DNA of 64,000 nt, from NCBI GenBank assembly GCA_902793405.1, contig CADBDH010000023.1, forward strand, positions 1 to 64,000, read 5' to 3'. This DNA is from an uncultured Bacteroidales bacterium (lineage in GTDB: Bacteria; Bacteroidota; Bacteroidia; Bacteroidales; Muribaculaceae). Positions 46,407-55,133 of this stretch are shown piece after piece (within the stretch, counting starts at the first letter, position 1; every line of letters begins with the position of its first letter). The position numbers and the translations under genes were made by a program. Below the pieces are notes generated by a model. It was not told where the DNA came from, searched no databases, and saw nothing but the letters and a program-made list of their open reading frames with translations.

Positions 46407-47117
46407 ATGAAAATACAGTTCGCATCTGATTTGCACTTGGAGTTCCGAGACAACTGGCGGTACCTGAGGGACAACGGCCCCATGGACGTGAAGGGCGATA
46501 TCCTGGTCTTGGCGGGTGACACGGGGTACCTGGGAGACGACATGTACAACGTGCACCCGTTCTGGAACTGGGCGTCCGAAAACTTCGAGCAGGTGCTGGT
46601 CGCACTGGGTAACCACGAGTTTTATAAGTACTACGACCTGAAGACGATGCAAGACGGACTGGTTGGCGAAATCCGCCCCAACGTCCATTACTACTATAAC
46701 AAGGTCGTCGATGACGCCTTCGTCACCGAGCGAGGCGTGGCCGACTTTTACCGCATCGTCTATGGCGACAACCTGCTGCGGTATTCCGATTTCAACCGCG
46801 AGCATCAACGCTGCCTCGACTTCATCAAGAAGTCAGTCAGCGCCAGCAAGGCCAAGTACAAAGTTGTCGTCACCCATCACGTCCCATCCTATCAACTGGT
46901 CGCTCCCGAGTTCCAGGGCAGCCGCATCAACGGCGCATTCACCGTCGAGCTGGCCGACTACATCGCCGACAGCGGAATCGACTACTGGATCTACGGCCAC
47001 TCGCACCGCAACATCGACAAGACCATCGGCACCACCCGCTGCCTCTGCAACCAATTCGGCTACGTCTCCCACAACGAACACCTCCCCTTCGATAGAGGGA
47101 AGGTTATTGAAGTGTGA
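46407..47117 (+). CDS. calcineurin-like metallophosphoesterase
   Basis: The 236-residue cytoplasmic protein has the metallophosphoesterase signature: QFASDLHLEF at the N-terminus (D-x-H), LVLAGDTGYLGDD (GD), VALGNHEFYKYYD (GNHE), VVVTHHVPSY (H) and WIYGHSHRN (GHxH). All metal ligands are present and the length is that of a single domain. The family cleaves phosphomonoesters or diesters of nucleotides and nucleic acids; the substrate cannot be told here. It lies between a dispersed repeat and a WYL-like remnant, so the neighbourhood is rearranged. Confidence 0.9.
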   Translation: MKIQFASDLHLEFRDNWRYLRDNGPMDVKGDILVLAGDTGYLGDDMYNVHPFWNWASENFEQVLVALGNHEFYKYYDLKTMQDGLVGEIRPNVHYYYNKVVDDAFVTERGVADFYRIVYGDNLLRYSDFNREHQRCLDFIKKSVSASKAKYKVVVTHHVPSYQLVAPEFQGSRINGAFTVELADYIADSGIDYWIYGHSHRNIDKTIGTTRCLCNQFGYVSHNEHLPFDRGKVIEV

Positions 47118-47169
47118 TCGATGGGGCTCGATGCTATTGAGGTCAATGGCTGTGGCTGTCTTGATGCCC

Positions 47170-47334
47170 CATAAGGGCGACAACAACATCTGGTACTTCG
47201 ACACCGAAGTCTATCAGATGGAAGGCATCGGCAGATACTACCTGGGCCTTGCCAACCACATCAAGATCCTGCAAGCCCCCGAACTGGAGAAATACGTGGC
47301 CACCTTCGTCAAAGAAAACCTGCAACCGAAATAA
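47170..47334 (+). pseudogene. C-terminal fragment of a WYL/WCX-type regulator
   Basis: The last 54 codons of a longer open frame read WYFDTEVYQMEGIGRYYLGL and then ANHIKILQAPELEKYVATFV, ENLQPK. This is like the WCX end of WYL-domain transcription regulators (G-x-x-R-x-x-L-G-L, then I-x-I-x-x-P-E-L). The frame upstream of about 47150 is only the phosphoesterase gene read in the wrong phase, so the 5' part of this gene is gone. WYL proteins often control defence loci, and the operon at 47412 starts 77 bp further on. Family call moderate. Confidence 0.5.
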
Positions 47335-47371
47335 AGTGAACGGATTTATTCCAGAATACCGATATTGTTTG

Positions 47372-47379
47372 TAAATTTG
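47372..47379 (+). promoter_or_regulatory. -7 box of the DUF1848 operon
   Basis: TAAATTTG 47372-47379 lies 32 bp before the ATG at 47412. The -33 region is not clear. CCAGAATA occurs on both sides of the box (47351-47358 and 47380-47387), and the left one is part of a TATTC-CA-GAATA dyad. Confidence 0.55.
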
Positions 47380-47411
47380 CCAGAATAAATCTGCCTTCGT
47401 CATAATAATAC

Positions 47412-48482
47412 ATGGCAACATGGGATAAAATAAAACTTCCACGAGAGAATGGCGAACTTGTCGATATGCAAGTTCCTATCCTCGTGTCAGCAAGTCGCAG
47501 TACCGATATCCCTGCATTCTATGCAGACTGGTTTTTCCATCGTCTAAATGTCGCTGGCTACTCTGCTTGGACCAATCCTTTTAACGGGGTTCGCAGTTAT
47601 GTCTCGTACCGAAATACGCGCTTCATTGTATTTTGGTCCAAAAACCCAAGGCCATTGCTTGAATACCTTCACATTCTAGAAGAAAAAGGTATTGGTTGCT
47701 ATATCCAGTATTCACTCAATGATTACGAAGTTGAGGGACTTGAGAAGAATGTTCCACCCCTCGTCCAGCGTATTGACACCTTTAAAATACTGGTAGATCG
47801 CTTGGGCAAAGGTCATGTAGTATGGAGATTCGACCCTCTAGTGCTGACCGAATCAATTAACATTGATTCTCTGCTAGGTAAGATTGAAAGAATCGGAGAT
47901 CAACTCCTCGGCTATACCGAGAAATTAGTTTTTAGCTTTGCAGATATCTTATCTTATCGCAAGGTACAATCAAACCTTCAGAAAGCACAAATCAATTATC
48001 GTGATTGGTCGGATATTCAAATGCGTGAGTTCGCTTCGAGACTATCCATCTTGAACAAGAAATGGAACTATGAACTTGCGACTTGTGGCGAAAAGATCAA
48101 CCTAACACAATGTGGTATAAATAAAAACCATTGCATTGATGATGACTTGATTATTCGTCTCGCATATAACGATAAGGTTCTAATGGACTACCTAAAGGTG
48201 AAAAAGTTGTCCATGCCGCAACCTGACTTGTTCGGAAACACCGAACAACTACCTAAAGATGCAATTCTTTTACCGGACAATACTTATGCGATTCATGGGG
48301 ACAACAAGGATAAAGGCCAACGGCAGTTTTGCGGTTGTATCAAGAGTAAGGACATCGGCGAATACAATACCTGTATACATGGTTGCGAATACTGTTATGC
48401 CAATGCGAGCAAACAGGTTGCATTAAAGAACTACAAGACACATAAAGAACACCTTTACGGGGAAACAATCACAGGAATATGA
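47412..48482 (+). CDS. DUF1848 family protein, radical-SAM-like
   Basis: The 356-residue protein has the DUF1848 hallmarks: VSASRSTDIPAFYADWFFHR (about 25-44), WTNPFNGVRSYVSY, VFWSKNPRPLLEYL, WRFDPLVLTE, and the C-terminal cysteine cluster CGCIKSKDIGEYNTC followed by HGCEYCYA (about 302-324). The family resembles spore-photoproduct-lyase-like radical SAM proteins, with Cys residues likely binding an Fe-S cluster; its reaction is not established. The DNA is AT-rich. It overlaps the next gene by 4 bp (ATGA), so it is the first gene of a three-gene operon. Confidence 0.87.
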   Translation: MATWDKIKLPRENGELVDMQVPILVSASRSTDIPAFYADWFFHRLNVAGYSAWTNPFNGVRSYVSYRNTRFIVFWSKNPRPLLEYLHILEEKGIGCYIQYSLNDYEVEGLEKNVPPLVQRIDTFKILVDRLGKGHVVWRFDPLVLTESINIDSLLGKIERIGDQLLGYTEKLVFSFADILSYRKVQSNLQKAQINYRDWSDIQMREFASRLSILNKKWNYELATCGEKINLTQCGINKNHCIDDDLIIRLAYNDKVLMDYLKVKKLSMPQPDLFGNTEQLPKDAILLPDNTYAIHGDNKDKGQRQFCGCIKSKDIGEYNTCIHGCEYCYANASKQVALKNYKTHKEHLYGETITGI

Positions 48483-51400
48483 AAGAGAGCAAAACGACAT
48501 ACTCATATCTAATTGAACACACGGAGGATCCCTCATTCGAGAAAGTATGGGATATCGCATTTGATTTTGTTCAAAAATTGCCAAGTGAATTATGTAATGA
48601 GCTTCATGATTCATTAAATAGAGGAATAGACATTTTGGACTCAGAGCCATTATTGCAGATGTACATATATTCCTTCGGCAAGATGCACAATGCAAAATTG
48701 CAATATGCATTTAACCATGTGCAGAAACCAATCATCAATTATGAAGAAGTTGAGATAGTAGATTATGGGTGCGGTCAAGGCTTGGCCTCAATTTGTTACC
48801 ATGACTATATCATTAAGCATAATCGTGACCAAAGAGTAAGAAAGATTACACTAATTGAGCCATCTGAATTGGCTTTATCAAGAGCCGAATTACTATGTTC
48901 ACGATTCTATCCAGATGCTGAGATCGTTGCAGTAAACAAGCAATTCGATGACCTGACAAATGATGATTTAGTTTTGTCTTCCGATATACCCACAATTCAT
49001 CTATTATCTAATATTTTGGATGTTGAGGCTTACGATTTAACCCATCTTTCACTATTAGTTAAGGAACAATCTATAGGAGATAATGAGTATATATTAGTAT
49101 CACCCATGCAAAACCCTCAACGCATAGAAAGACTGAAGAAATTTGCAACTTTGATTGATAAAGTCGTGTATTTCGAGCAATATCTTGAAAGACGCCAATT
49201 AAATGAAGATAAAGACTGGACTTGTGCTGTTATCTTATGTTCCAATTCACTAAAACTTGACTGCGAGACAATTTTTGAAGAGGCATCATCTTTCATTCAT
49301 AATAAGGATAAAGATATAAATAGTGAATACTGTTTCGAACTATTTGATAGATTGAAGCTTTGTGCAGAACAAGGTGACAAAAAATGCCAGAATCAGTTGG
49401 GAATATGGTATCATAAAGGCATTGGGACAGTCCAAGATTATTTACTTGCTCTCGAATGGTATAAAAAATCAGCAGACCAAGAGTACCCTGCTGCTTTTGG
49501 TAATATAGGCATATTATATATACGTGGACAAGGTGTAGAAAAAGATCCAATTAAAGCTGTTGAGTATTTTAAAATTGGGGTAAAATTAAATCATCCTGGT
49601 TGTCTGCTCATATTTGGCATATGTCTTTTTAAAGGCATTGGAATTGAAAAAGACAATAAAAAAGCTTTTAACTGTTTTAAAAAAGCAGCTAAAAGTGACG
49701 GTGACAATTTAGGAAAAGCGTACTATTATCTGTATTTATGTTATCTTAACGGTAAAGGAACAAAAAAAGACGAGACAGCTGCGATTAAAGCTTTAAAGAA
49801 AGCAGCAAATCTGAAACACATGAAATCTTGTTTTGTTTTAGCAGAACTTTATGAATCAGGTAAATATATAGAGAAAGATGAGAAAAAAGCTCTACGGTTC
49901 TATAAGAAATCTGCCGATTTAGGATATTTACAGGCTTGGGAGAAGTTAGGCGATATTTATCGATCTGGACTACTTGGGCAAGAAAAGGCTCCAAAGAAAT
50001 CCTTCAATTGGTATTTAAAAGCTGCAGAGCAAGGTAGTTCCAGCAGTCAATTCTATATTGGGTATTACTATTCAACTGGCAATGGTATTAAGGAAGATCC
50101 AGGACTTGCTTTTGAATGGTATTCCCAATCAGCACAACAAAACAATAGTGCTGCAATAAATAATTTAGCATTCTGTTATGAAAGAGGAAAAGGCGTTGAT
50201 GTGGATTCAGAAAAAGCTATTTCCCTTTATGAAAAAGCAGCAAGACTTGGGAACGTTAGGGCCCAAAAGAATGCCGCTAATTGTTACAGATATGGTAAAG
50301 GAGTGACGCCTGATGCTGAGAAATACTTTTATTGGACCCATGAAGCCGCAAAAAACAAAGATATTGAATCAGCAGGTAAAATAGCGTTTTATTACTTCAT
50401 CGGTTTTGGAACCAACAAAAGCCACGAGGATGCTTTAATCTGGTATGCAAGATATTATTCAAAATTCGATATCAATGTAAATATTGAAAAATGTGATGAC
50501 GCATTTAACTACTTTAAAAATATGGGGAATGATGGTGATCCTCAAGCGCTTTATATCGTGGGTAAATGCATACAATATGGTATATCGACAGATAAGAATT
50601 TCGAAAAGGCATATACTTATTTTAGAAAAGCAGCAGATTTAGGGCATATTGAATCTATTATTAAAGTTGGTGAATGGTCTTCTTTGGACAAACTTTGTTC
50701 TGTCAAAGCTGATAAGAATTTGTTCAAAGATTCTTATAAAGTAAAGTACTCCCTTGATGAAAAAGTACTTTTAAGTTGCGATTATTATAAATCCAAGATA
50801 TATAAAGTACGTTATGGAACGAGAATAATCAGCAACGGCGCATTTTATCATAATGGATTCAATAAAATCATAATACCGCCTACTGTTCTTTTTATGGGAA
50901 CAAATCCGTTCCCATCAGGACCAAGAAACATTGAATGCCATTCGCCAAATTATATTGTTGTGGATAACGCTTTATATTCACGAGACAAGAAAGAACTCAT
51001 TTCATACTTTGGGTATGAAAACAGATTCACTATTCCACATGGTGTAGAAATAATTGGAGAGGGAGCGTTTGCTGAAAATAATGAACTTACCGAGGTTGTG
51101 TTTCCTAATAGTCTTCACACTATAAAAGAAAGAGCGTTTGAGTATTGTTTAAATATCGAGAGAATAGTAATACCAGAGAAGGTCACAAACTTGGGAGCTT
51201 ATTGTTTTTTGGGATGTGAATCTCTTTCTGAGGTATCTTTAAAAGGTGCTGTCAGAGTATTGCCGTCAGGTATTTTTATGGGATGTAATCTCAAGAGAAT
51301 AGATCTTCCGAAATCTATTTCTGAAATACATCATGATGCATTCCATTCAAACTATTATTTAACAGAAGTAAATCTTCCTAACTCACTTATTAAGCTTGGA

Positions 51401-52240
51401 GATTCATGTTTTGCCTTTTGTGACAGCCTCAAGAGTATCAAGCTAAATGACGAGCTACGCGAAATTGGTGACTTCTGCTTTATGGGATGCCCAATTTCTA
51501 CCATAACGATTCCATCAAAAGTTAAGAAGATTGGATTAAATCCTTTTATTGGCATATCTCATATAGAATGTGAAGGAAACAATACATTTATTTCTGATAA
51601 TGGTTTGCTGTATAATAAAGAAAATGGAGAACTGATTGCACACTTTGATGACGAAGAGGTTGCTTTATATCCTCCTATTAGCCGAGTGAAATCTTTTGCA
51701 TTTTACGGTTCGAAGGTAACAAACCTTTTTATGGGTAAGAATATTGCTATTATTGAACCATGGGCATTCTACATGGCTAGTAAGCTAGAAAGCGTCATTT
51801 GGAAATCTTGCACAGTTAAGAGAATCACTACAGGCTGCTTCGCAGAATGTACTTCACTAGTTAAGATAGATATTCCGTTATCTGTTGAGGAAATAGAAAA
51901 AGGTTCTTTTATTGATTGCACTGGTTTGAGAACTATACGTTTTTACGGTCCTAAAGCAAAAGTTAATGAGGAGATATTCAAAAACATCAATAAGATTAAA
52001 CAGAATATAGCGTTGCCTAAGCGTTATTTGAGTAGAAATATACATGTAAACTATATACAAGATAGTTATAAAAGGAATATTGATATCAGCACCTTCACAA
52101 AAATTGAAATTTTGGTTCCTTCAGGATGTAGAGATAGTTATATGTTTTTTGCTATATATGATCAATATGGCGGAGGAATAATCGGCCAACATGAATATGG
52201 AATGGATCGCGATTTCATAATTAAAGAATATGAGCAGTGA
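48479..52240 (+). CDS. giant fusion: methyltransferase-like, Sel1 repeats, LRR_5 repeats
   Basis: The 1253-residue protein has three visible parts. About 60-240 is a Rossmann-type methyltransferase-like domain with motif I VDYGCGQG (94-101) and an acidic strand-end LIEPSE (125-130). About 300-690 holds some ten Sel1-like repeats (G-x-x-YxxGxG pattern, for example YERGKGVDVDSEKAISLYEK). About 780-1150 is a block of BspA-like LRR_5 units (GAFAENNELTEVVFPNSL). A beta-rich tail follows to 1253. There is no signal peptide or membrane helix, so the LRRs should be cytoplasmic, which is unusual for this repeat class. Neighbour genes overlap on both sides. Function is not known. Confidence 0.85.
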   Translation: MKESKTTYSYLIEHTEDPSFEKVWDIAFDFVQKLPSELCNELHDSLNRGIDILDSEPLLQMYIYSFGKMHNAKLQYAFNHVQKPIINYEEVEIVDYGCGQGLASICYHDYIIKHNRDQRVRKITLIEPSELALSRAELLCSRFYPDAEIVAVNKQFDDLTNDDLVLSSDIPTIHLLSNILDVEAYDLTHLSLLVKEQSIGDNEYILVSPMQNPQRIERLKKFATLIDKVVYFEQYLERRQLNEDKDWTCAVILCSNSLKLDCETIFEEASSFIHNKDKDINSEYCFELFDRLKLCAEQGDKKCQNQLGIWYHKGIGTVQDYLLALEWYKKSADQEYPAAFGNIGILYIRGQGVEKDPIKAVEYFKIGVKLNHPGCLLIFGICLFKGIGIEKDNKKAFNCFKKAAKSDGDNLGKAYYYLYLCYLNGKGTKKDETAAIKALKKAANLKHMKSCFVLAELYESGKYIEKDEKKALRFYKKSADLGYLQAWEKLGDIYRSGLLGQEKAPKKSFNWYLKAAEQGSSSSQFYIGYYYSTGNGIKEDPGLAFEWYSQSAQQNNSAAINNLAFCYERGKGVDVDSEKAISLYEKAARLGNVRAQKNAANCYRYGKGVTPDAEKYFYWTHEAAKNKDIESAGKIAFYYFIGFGTNKSHEDALIWYARYYSKFDINVNIEKCDDAFNYFKNMGNDGDPQALYIVGKCIQYGISTDKNFEKAYTYFRKAADLGHIESIIKVGEWSSLDKLCSVKADKNLFKDSYKVKYSLDEKVLLSCDYYKSKIYKVRYGTRIISNGAFYHNGFNKIIIPPTVLFMGTNPFPSGPRNIECHSPNYIVVDNALYSRDKKELISYFGYENRFTIPHGVEIIGEGAFAENNELTEVVFPNSLHTIKERAFEYCLNIERIVIPEKVTNLGAYCFLGCESLSEVSLKGAVRVLPSGIFMGCNLKRIDLPKSISEIHHDAFHSNYYLTEVNLPNSLIKLGDSCFAFCDSLKSIKLNDELREIGDFCFMGCPISTITIPSKVKKIGLNPFIGISHIECEGNNTFISDNGLLYNKENGELIAHFDDEEVALYPPISRVKSFAFYGSKVTNLFMGKNIAIIEPWAFYMASKLESVIWKSCTVKRITTGCFAECTSLVKIDIPLSVEEIEKGSFIDCTGLRTIRFYGPKAKVNEEIFKNINKIKQNIALPKRYLSRNIHVNYIQDSYKRNIDISTFTKIEILVPSGCRDSYMFFAIYDQYGGGIIGQHEYGMDRDFIIKEYEQ

Positions 52241-53021
52241 TAATATGACACGGGAAGATTACTATCGGCAACAAGCGAAAACTATCTTAAGTGAATTGTC
52301 AAGGGCTAGGGAACTGTTTAGCAAGCATAAACCATCTATTGGGTATGTAGGGGAACAGATCCTAAGAAAGGCCTTAAAAAAGATTATACCGAAGGAATAT
52401 GACACATGTCAAGGATTTATAGTCAACAAATTGATCGAAGCACCGATCAATCTGTCAAGACAATGCGATATTATAATATATCGCAGAAATAAGGGCGCTA
52501 TAGAATATTCTTATGGTGATTTAAAGATCATTAATGCGAGGTCAGTAGTTGCGGTTATAGAGGTTAAATCATCAATAGCGAGCAAAACATTTGCTACGAC
52601 GCTTGATGCTTTTGAGATATTACAACAACTCGGAGTACCATTTAAATTCGTTTTCATTTTCGGATCCATAACCCCAAAAGCACTAGAAAGGTGGATACTT
52701 AATAAACGTCTTCAAGAAAGTCTGTTTTCTGAAATCCTTACTTATGATACACCTTTATATGATTGGTCTGATGTTGAATTTTTGCCTAAAGCCATATTAT
52801 CACTTCAGTCTCATAAATACTTCGTCTTAGACCATATTCAAAATGACTACAATGATTGGGTAGGATACGCATCGTATATAATTAAAGACAAGGAGAAAAA
52901 AGAAGTTAGTTGCCTGCAAGAATTTTTTTCCTCCTTGATGGATTTAATAGATTATGACTCACTTACTATTGATATAAACGAGTATTCAATAAGTGAAGGC
53001 TTCACTCTATTCCAGATGTGA
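52230..53021 (+). CDS. DUF6602 protein with PD-(D/E)XK-like nuclease core
   Basis: The 263-residue protein resembles DUF6602. The residues of a PD-(D/E)XK fold can be read in order: GE at 41-42 (IGYVGEQILRKAL), Asp80 in SRQCDIIIY, and E111-V-K113 in VVAVIEVKSS. This suggests a metal-dependent nuclease, though loss of activity cannot be excluded. It starts at ATG 52230, 11 bp inside the previous gene; ATG 52245 is an alternative start 4 bp after that gene's stop. It is AT-rich like the two genes before it and is the last gene of the operon. A small hairpin at 53070-53088 may end transcription. Confidence 0.8.
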   Translation: MSSDNMTREDYYRQQAKTILSELSRARELFSKHKPSIGYVGEQILRKALKKIIPKEYDTCQGFIVNKLIEAPINLSRQCDIIIYRRNKGAIEYSYGDLKIINARSVVAVIEVKSSIASKTFATTLDAFEILQQLGVPFKFVFIFGSITPKALERWILNKRLQESLFSEILTYDTPLYDWSDVEFLPKAILSLQSHKYFVLDHIQNDYNDWVGYASYIIKDKEKKEVSCLQEFFSSLMDLIDYDSLTIDINEYSISEGFTLFQM

Positions 53022-53069
53022 CTGTAAAGCTGCAATAAGAAACTCAATGATACCGCGATTTGATGAATG

Positions 53070-53088
53070 TCTCCGATAATGTCGGAGA
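53070..53088 (+). terminator. short hairpin after the DUF6602 gene
   Basis: TCTCCGA-TAATG-TCGGAGA with AGTTTTC after it. The stem is only 7 bp, so termination is possible but not certain. Confidence 0.4.
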
Positions 53089-53629
53089 AGTTTTCAGAGG
53101 AGTGGTAGGATTCTCTAGGATTTTGAAAAGAAGTTTGAGATTGTCTGAGGATTTTCAAAGTATGTTGAGTATTCCGGTGAATACCCGTTCACTCGGTTGA
53201 AAAATCGGTGCTGACTGTTACAGCAAAACGGAGTATGCTGTTACAGTCTTCAATTTGGTAAAGGAGGGAAACGCCCCTGCGTGGAGCTCCCTCCTTTGCT
53301 CTTATTACGCACAGCCCTCTGCTTGACGGGAGGGGAATGATACCGTGAAGCCGCATTGATGAAACAAAATGTTGACATTGTCTTGTCGCTACCACCTTTT
53401 ACACCGCAAAGCTAGCGGGCATCGTGATACTGCAAGGCTGTACGGAGTTGCCTCGAAATAATCCACAAAATTTGACGCTGCGATAAAATGGCCCGTCCTT
53501 CCAGGATGGATTTTTTCGGTCAAGCCTTGACAGGCGTATCACTAACAGCCCTCGCTCTTAAAGCAGTGTAAAAAGGTTATACGCGACAACATGGACAATG
53601 ATTATTAACATTTTAAAAATTTCATCATT

Positions 53630-53713
53630 ATGACAGCTTCTTATAACATATCATTCCTGGGTTCTCCCGAACAAGCTGATACATATCATCGGGCCAGCTT
53701 TATGCCAAACTGA
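53630..53713 (+). pseudogene. 27-residue N-terminal gene stub
   Basis: ATG 53630 to TGA 53711-53713 gives MTASYNISFLGSPEQ and then ADTYHRASFMPN. It looks like the start of a longer soluble protein that has been cut off. No family is recognised. Confidence 0.3.
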
Positions 53714-53755
53714 ATGAATTGTACGAGTTGTTCTGCAACTTTTTTAGTTTTGGGG

Positions 53756-53798
53756 TATTGAACTATGTGTCAACCAAGTGATGACACATAGTTCAATA
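53756..53798. repeat. perfect 17-bp inverted repeat, 9-nt loop
   Basis: TATTGAACTATGTGTCA (53756-53772) is exactly complementary to 53782-53798. It may be a terminator, an element end or a cruciform site. No poly-T follows on either side. Confidence 0.75.
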
Positions 53799-53821
53799 AC
53801 AAGGTGGAGTTGAGGCAATAA

Positions 53822-53895
53822 ATTGTTTTTATTGTATTTATTGTTTTCCTTTTATGGTTGTTGGCCCAGTTGTTTAGTTGTTGTCCTTGTTGTTT
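53822..53895. repeat. 74-bp dispersed repeat, copy B
   Basis: It matches 46232-46305 except one base (53857). It covers the last codons and stop of the M48 protease gene on the minus strand, so the repeat supplies that protein's C-terminal residues. Confidence 0.85.
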
Positions 53896-55124
53896 GAACT
53901 GCGGATGGCGCGGATGCGTTGGGCTAGGGTGGGGTGGCTGTAGCTGAACCACACGACGAGCGGGTGGGGCGTGAGGTTGCTCAGGCCGTGGCTGGCCAGT
54001 TTCTTGAGGCCGCTGATGAGGGTCTCGCCGTGGCCGTGCTCGGTGGCAAAGGCGTCGGCGCGGTACTCGGCGCGTCGCGAGATGGCGTTGCCGGCGGGGT
54101 TGAGCAGCAGGTCGATGGGCGAGAACAGCAGCGAGAACGCCACGAGCGCCAGGATGAACGACGGGGCCGTGCCGCCCAGGGCTGCGGGCAAGTCAGGGTT
54201 GCTCACCAGCAATGAGAAGATAAACAGATTGACGGCCACCATAGCAATCGAGATGAACATGTTCTTGAAGGTGTCGCGGTGCTTGTAGTGCCCGAACTCG
54301 TGGGCCAGCACGGCGACAATCTCGTCGTTGGTCATCTGGTCCTGCAGGGTGTCGTAGAGTACGATGCGCTTCTTGGGGCCGAAGCCCGTGAAATAGGCGT
54401 TGGCCTTGGTCGAATGCTTGCTGCCGTCGATGATGTAGATGTCTTTGAAGCGTGAACCAAAGCTGGCCACTGCTGCAGTGATGGCATCGCGCAACTCGCC
54501 CTCGGGCAAGGGCGTTTGCTTGTTGAACAACGGCACGATCAGGTTGCTGTAGAACATCGAGAAGAAAATGACGAACGCGGCACATACCAGCGTTGCCCAG
54601 ATCCAGAACTGCTGGCCGAAGGTCTGGTACAGCCAGTAGACCACGCCAAGCAGCACGGCACTCAGCAACGTGGAAACGGCAAACGATTTGATGGTGTCGA
54701 GCCAAAAGGTCTTGTACGTCGTGCGGTTGAAGCCGAAGCGCTCCTCGATGACAAAGGTCGAGTAGTAGCTGAACGGCAACGCAATCACGGTGTTGAACAG
54801 GTTGTAAATCACCAGGAACAGGATGACCTGCAGCACGGGCACATCGGTCCACGCCTTGCACTGGTTGTCGAGCCATCCCAGCAGGCCATAGCCCAGAATC
54901 ACCAGCGTCAGCCCGAACGACACGCAGCGCGCGATGAGCGACACCCGCTTGTTGGTGCGCATGTAGTCCTGCTGCTTGCGGTACTTCTCGTCATCATACA
55001 GCCCCTCCAGCTCCGGCGGAACGGGATGCGTCATCCACTTGGTGTTGAGCCACGACAATACACTGCTGACGATAAACTCCAGCGTCACAAATGCGATAAT
55101 CAACCACAATAAAGTCTGAGCCAT
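53874..55124 (-). CDS. M48 (Ste24/CAAX-type) membrane metallopeptidase
   Basis: The 416-residue inner-membrane zinc protease has hydrophobic segments at about 1-20, 65-85, 98-120, 150-170 and 178-200, the zinc motif AVLAHEFGHYKHRD (HExxH near 274) and a further membrane pair at about 293-345. The third ligand Glu lies in SRRAEYRADAFATEHG. The DNA-encoded end (SSNNKDNN) comes from the dispersed repeat at 53822-53895. Ste24-like proteins cleave near membranes and take part in quality control in bacteria. The preceding membrane gene is 9 bp upstream, so both probably form an operon. Confidence 0.92.
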   Translation of the reverse strand: MAQTLLWLIIAFVTLEFIVSSVLSWLNTKWMTHPVPPELEGLYDDEKYRKQQDYMRTNKRVSLIARCVSFGLTLVILGYGLLGWLDNQCKAWTDVPVLQVILFLVIYNLFNTVIALPFSYYSTFVIEERFGFNRTTYKTFWLDTIKSFAVSTLLSAVLLGVVYWLYQTFGQQFWIWATLVCAAFVIFFSMFYSNLIVPLFNKQTPLPEGELRDAITAAVASFGSRFKDIYIIDGSKHSTKANAYFTGFGPKKRIVLYDTLQDQMTNDEIVAVLAHEFGHYKHRDTFKNMFISIAMVAVNLFIFSLLVSNPDLPAALGGTAPSFILALVAFSLLFSPIDLLLNPAGNAISRRAEYRADAFATEHGHGETLISGLKKLASHGLSNLTPHPLVVWFSYSHPTLAQRIRAIRSSNNKDNN

Positions 55125-55133
55125 ATCTCCTCG

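Larger units (their letters stand above)
53190..53800. mobile_element. decayed mobile-looking DNA without an intact gene
   Basis: This stretch carries several inverted repeats and no long ORF. GACTGTTACAGCA (53213-53225) pairs with 53236-53248 with one mismatch. AAAGGAGGGA pairs with TCCCTCCTTT across about 53261-53299. A perfect 17-bp inverted repeat with a 9-nt loop lies at 53756-53798. A 27-codon frame starts at 53630 and stops at 53713. The texture resembles non-coding parts of Bacteroides conjugative transposons, but no integrase, mobilisation or transposase gene is left, so the assignment is an inference. Confidence 0.3.

Noticed and set aside
46663..47150. Frame overlapping the phosphoesterase gene.
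   Set aside because: Up to about 47150 it is the same gene in the wrong phase; only the last 54 codons are protein-like.
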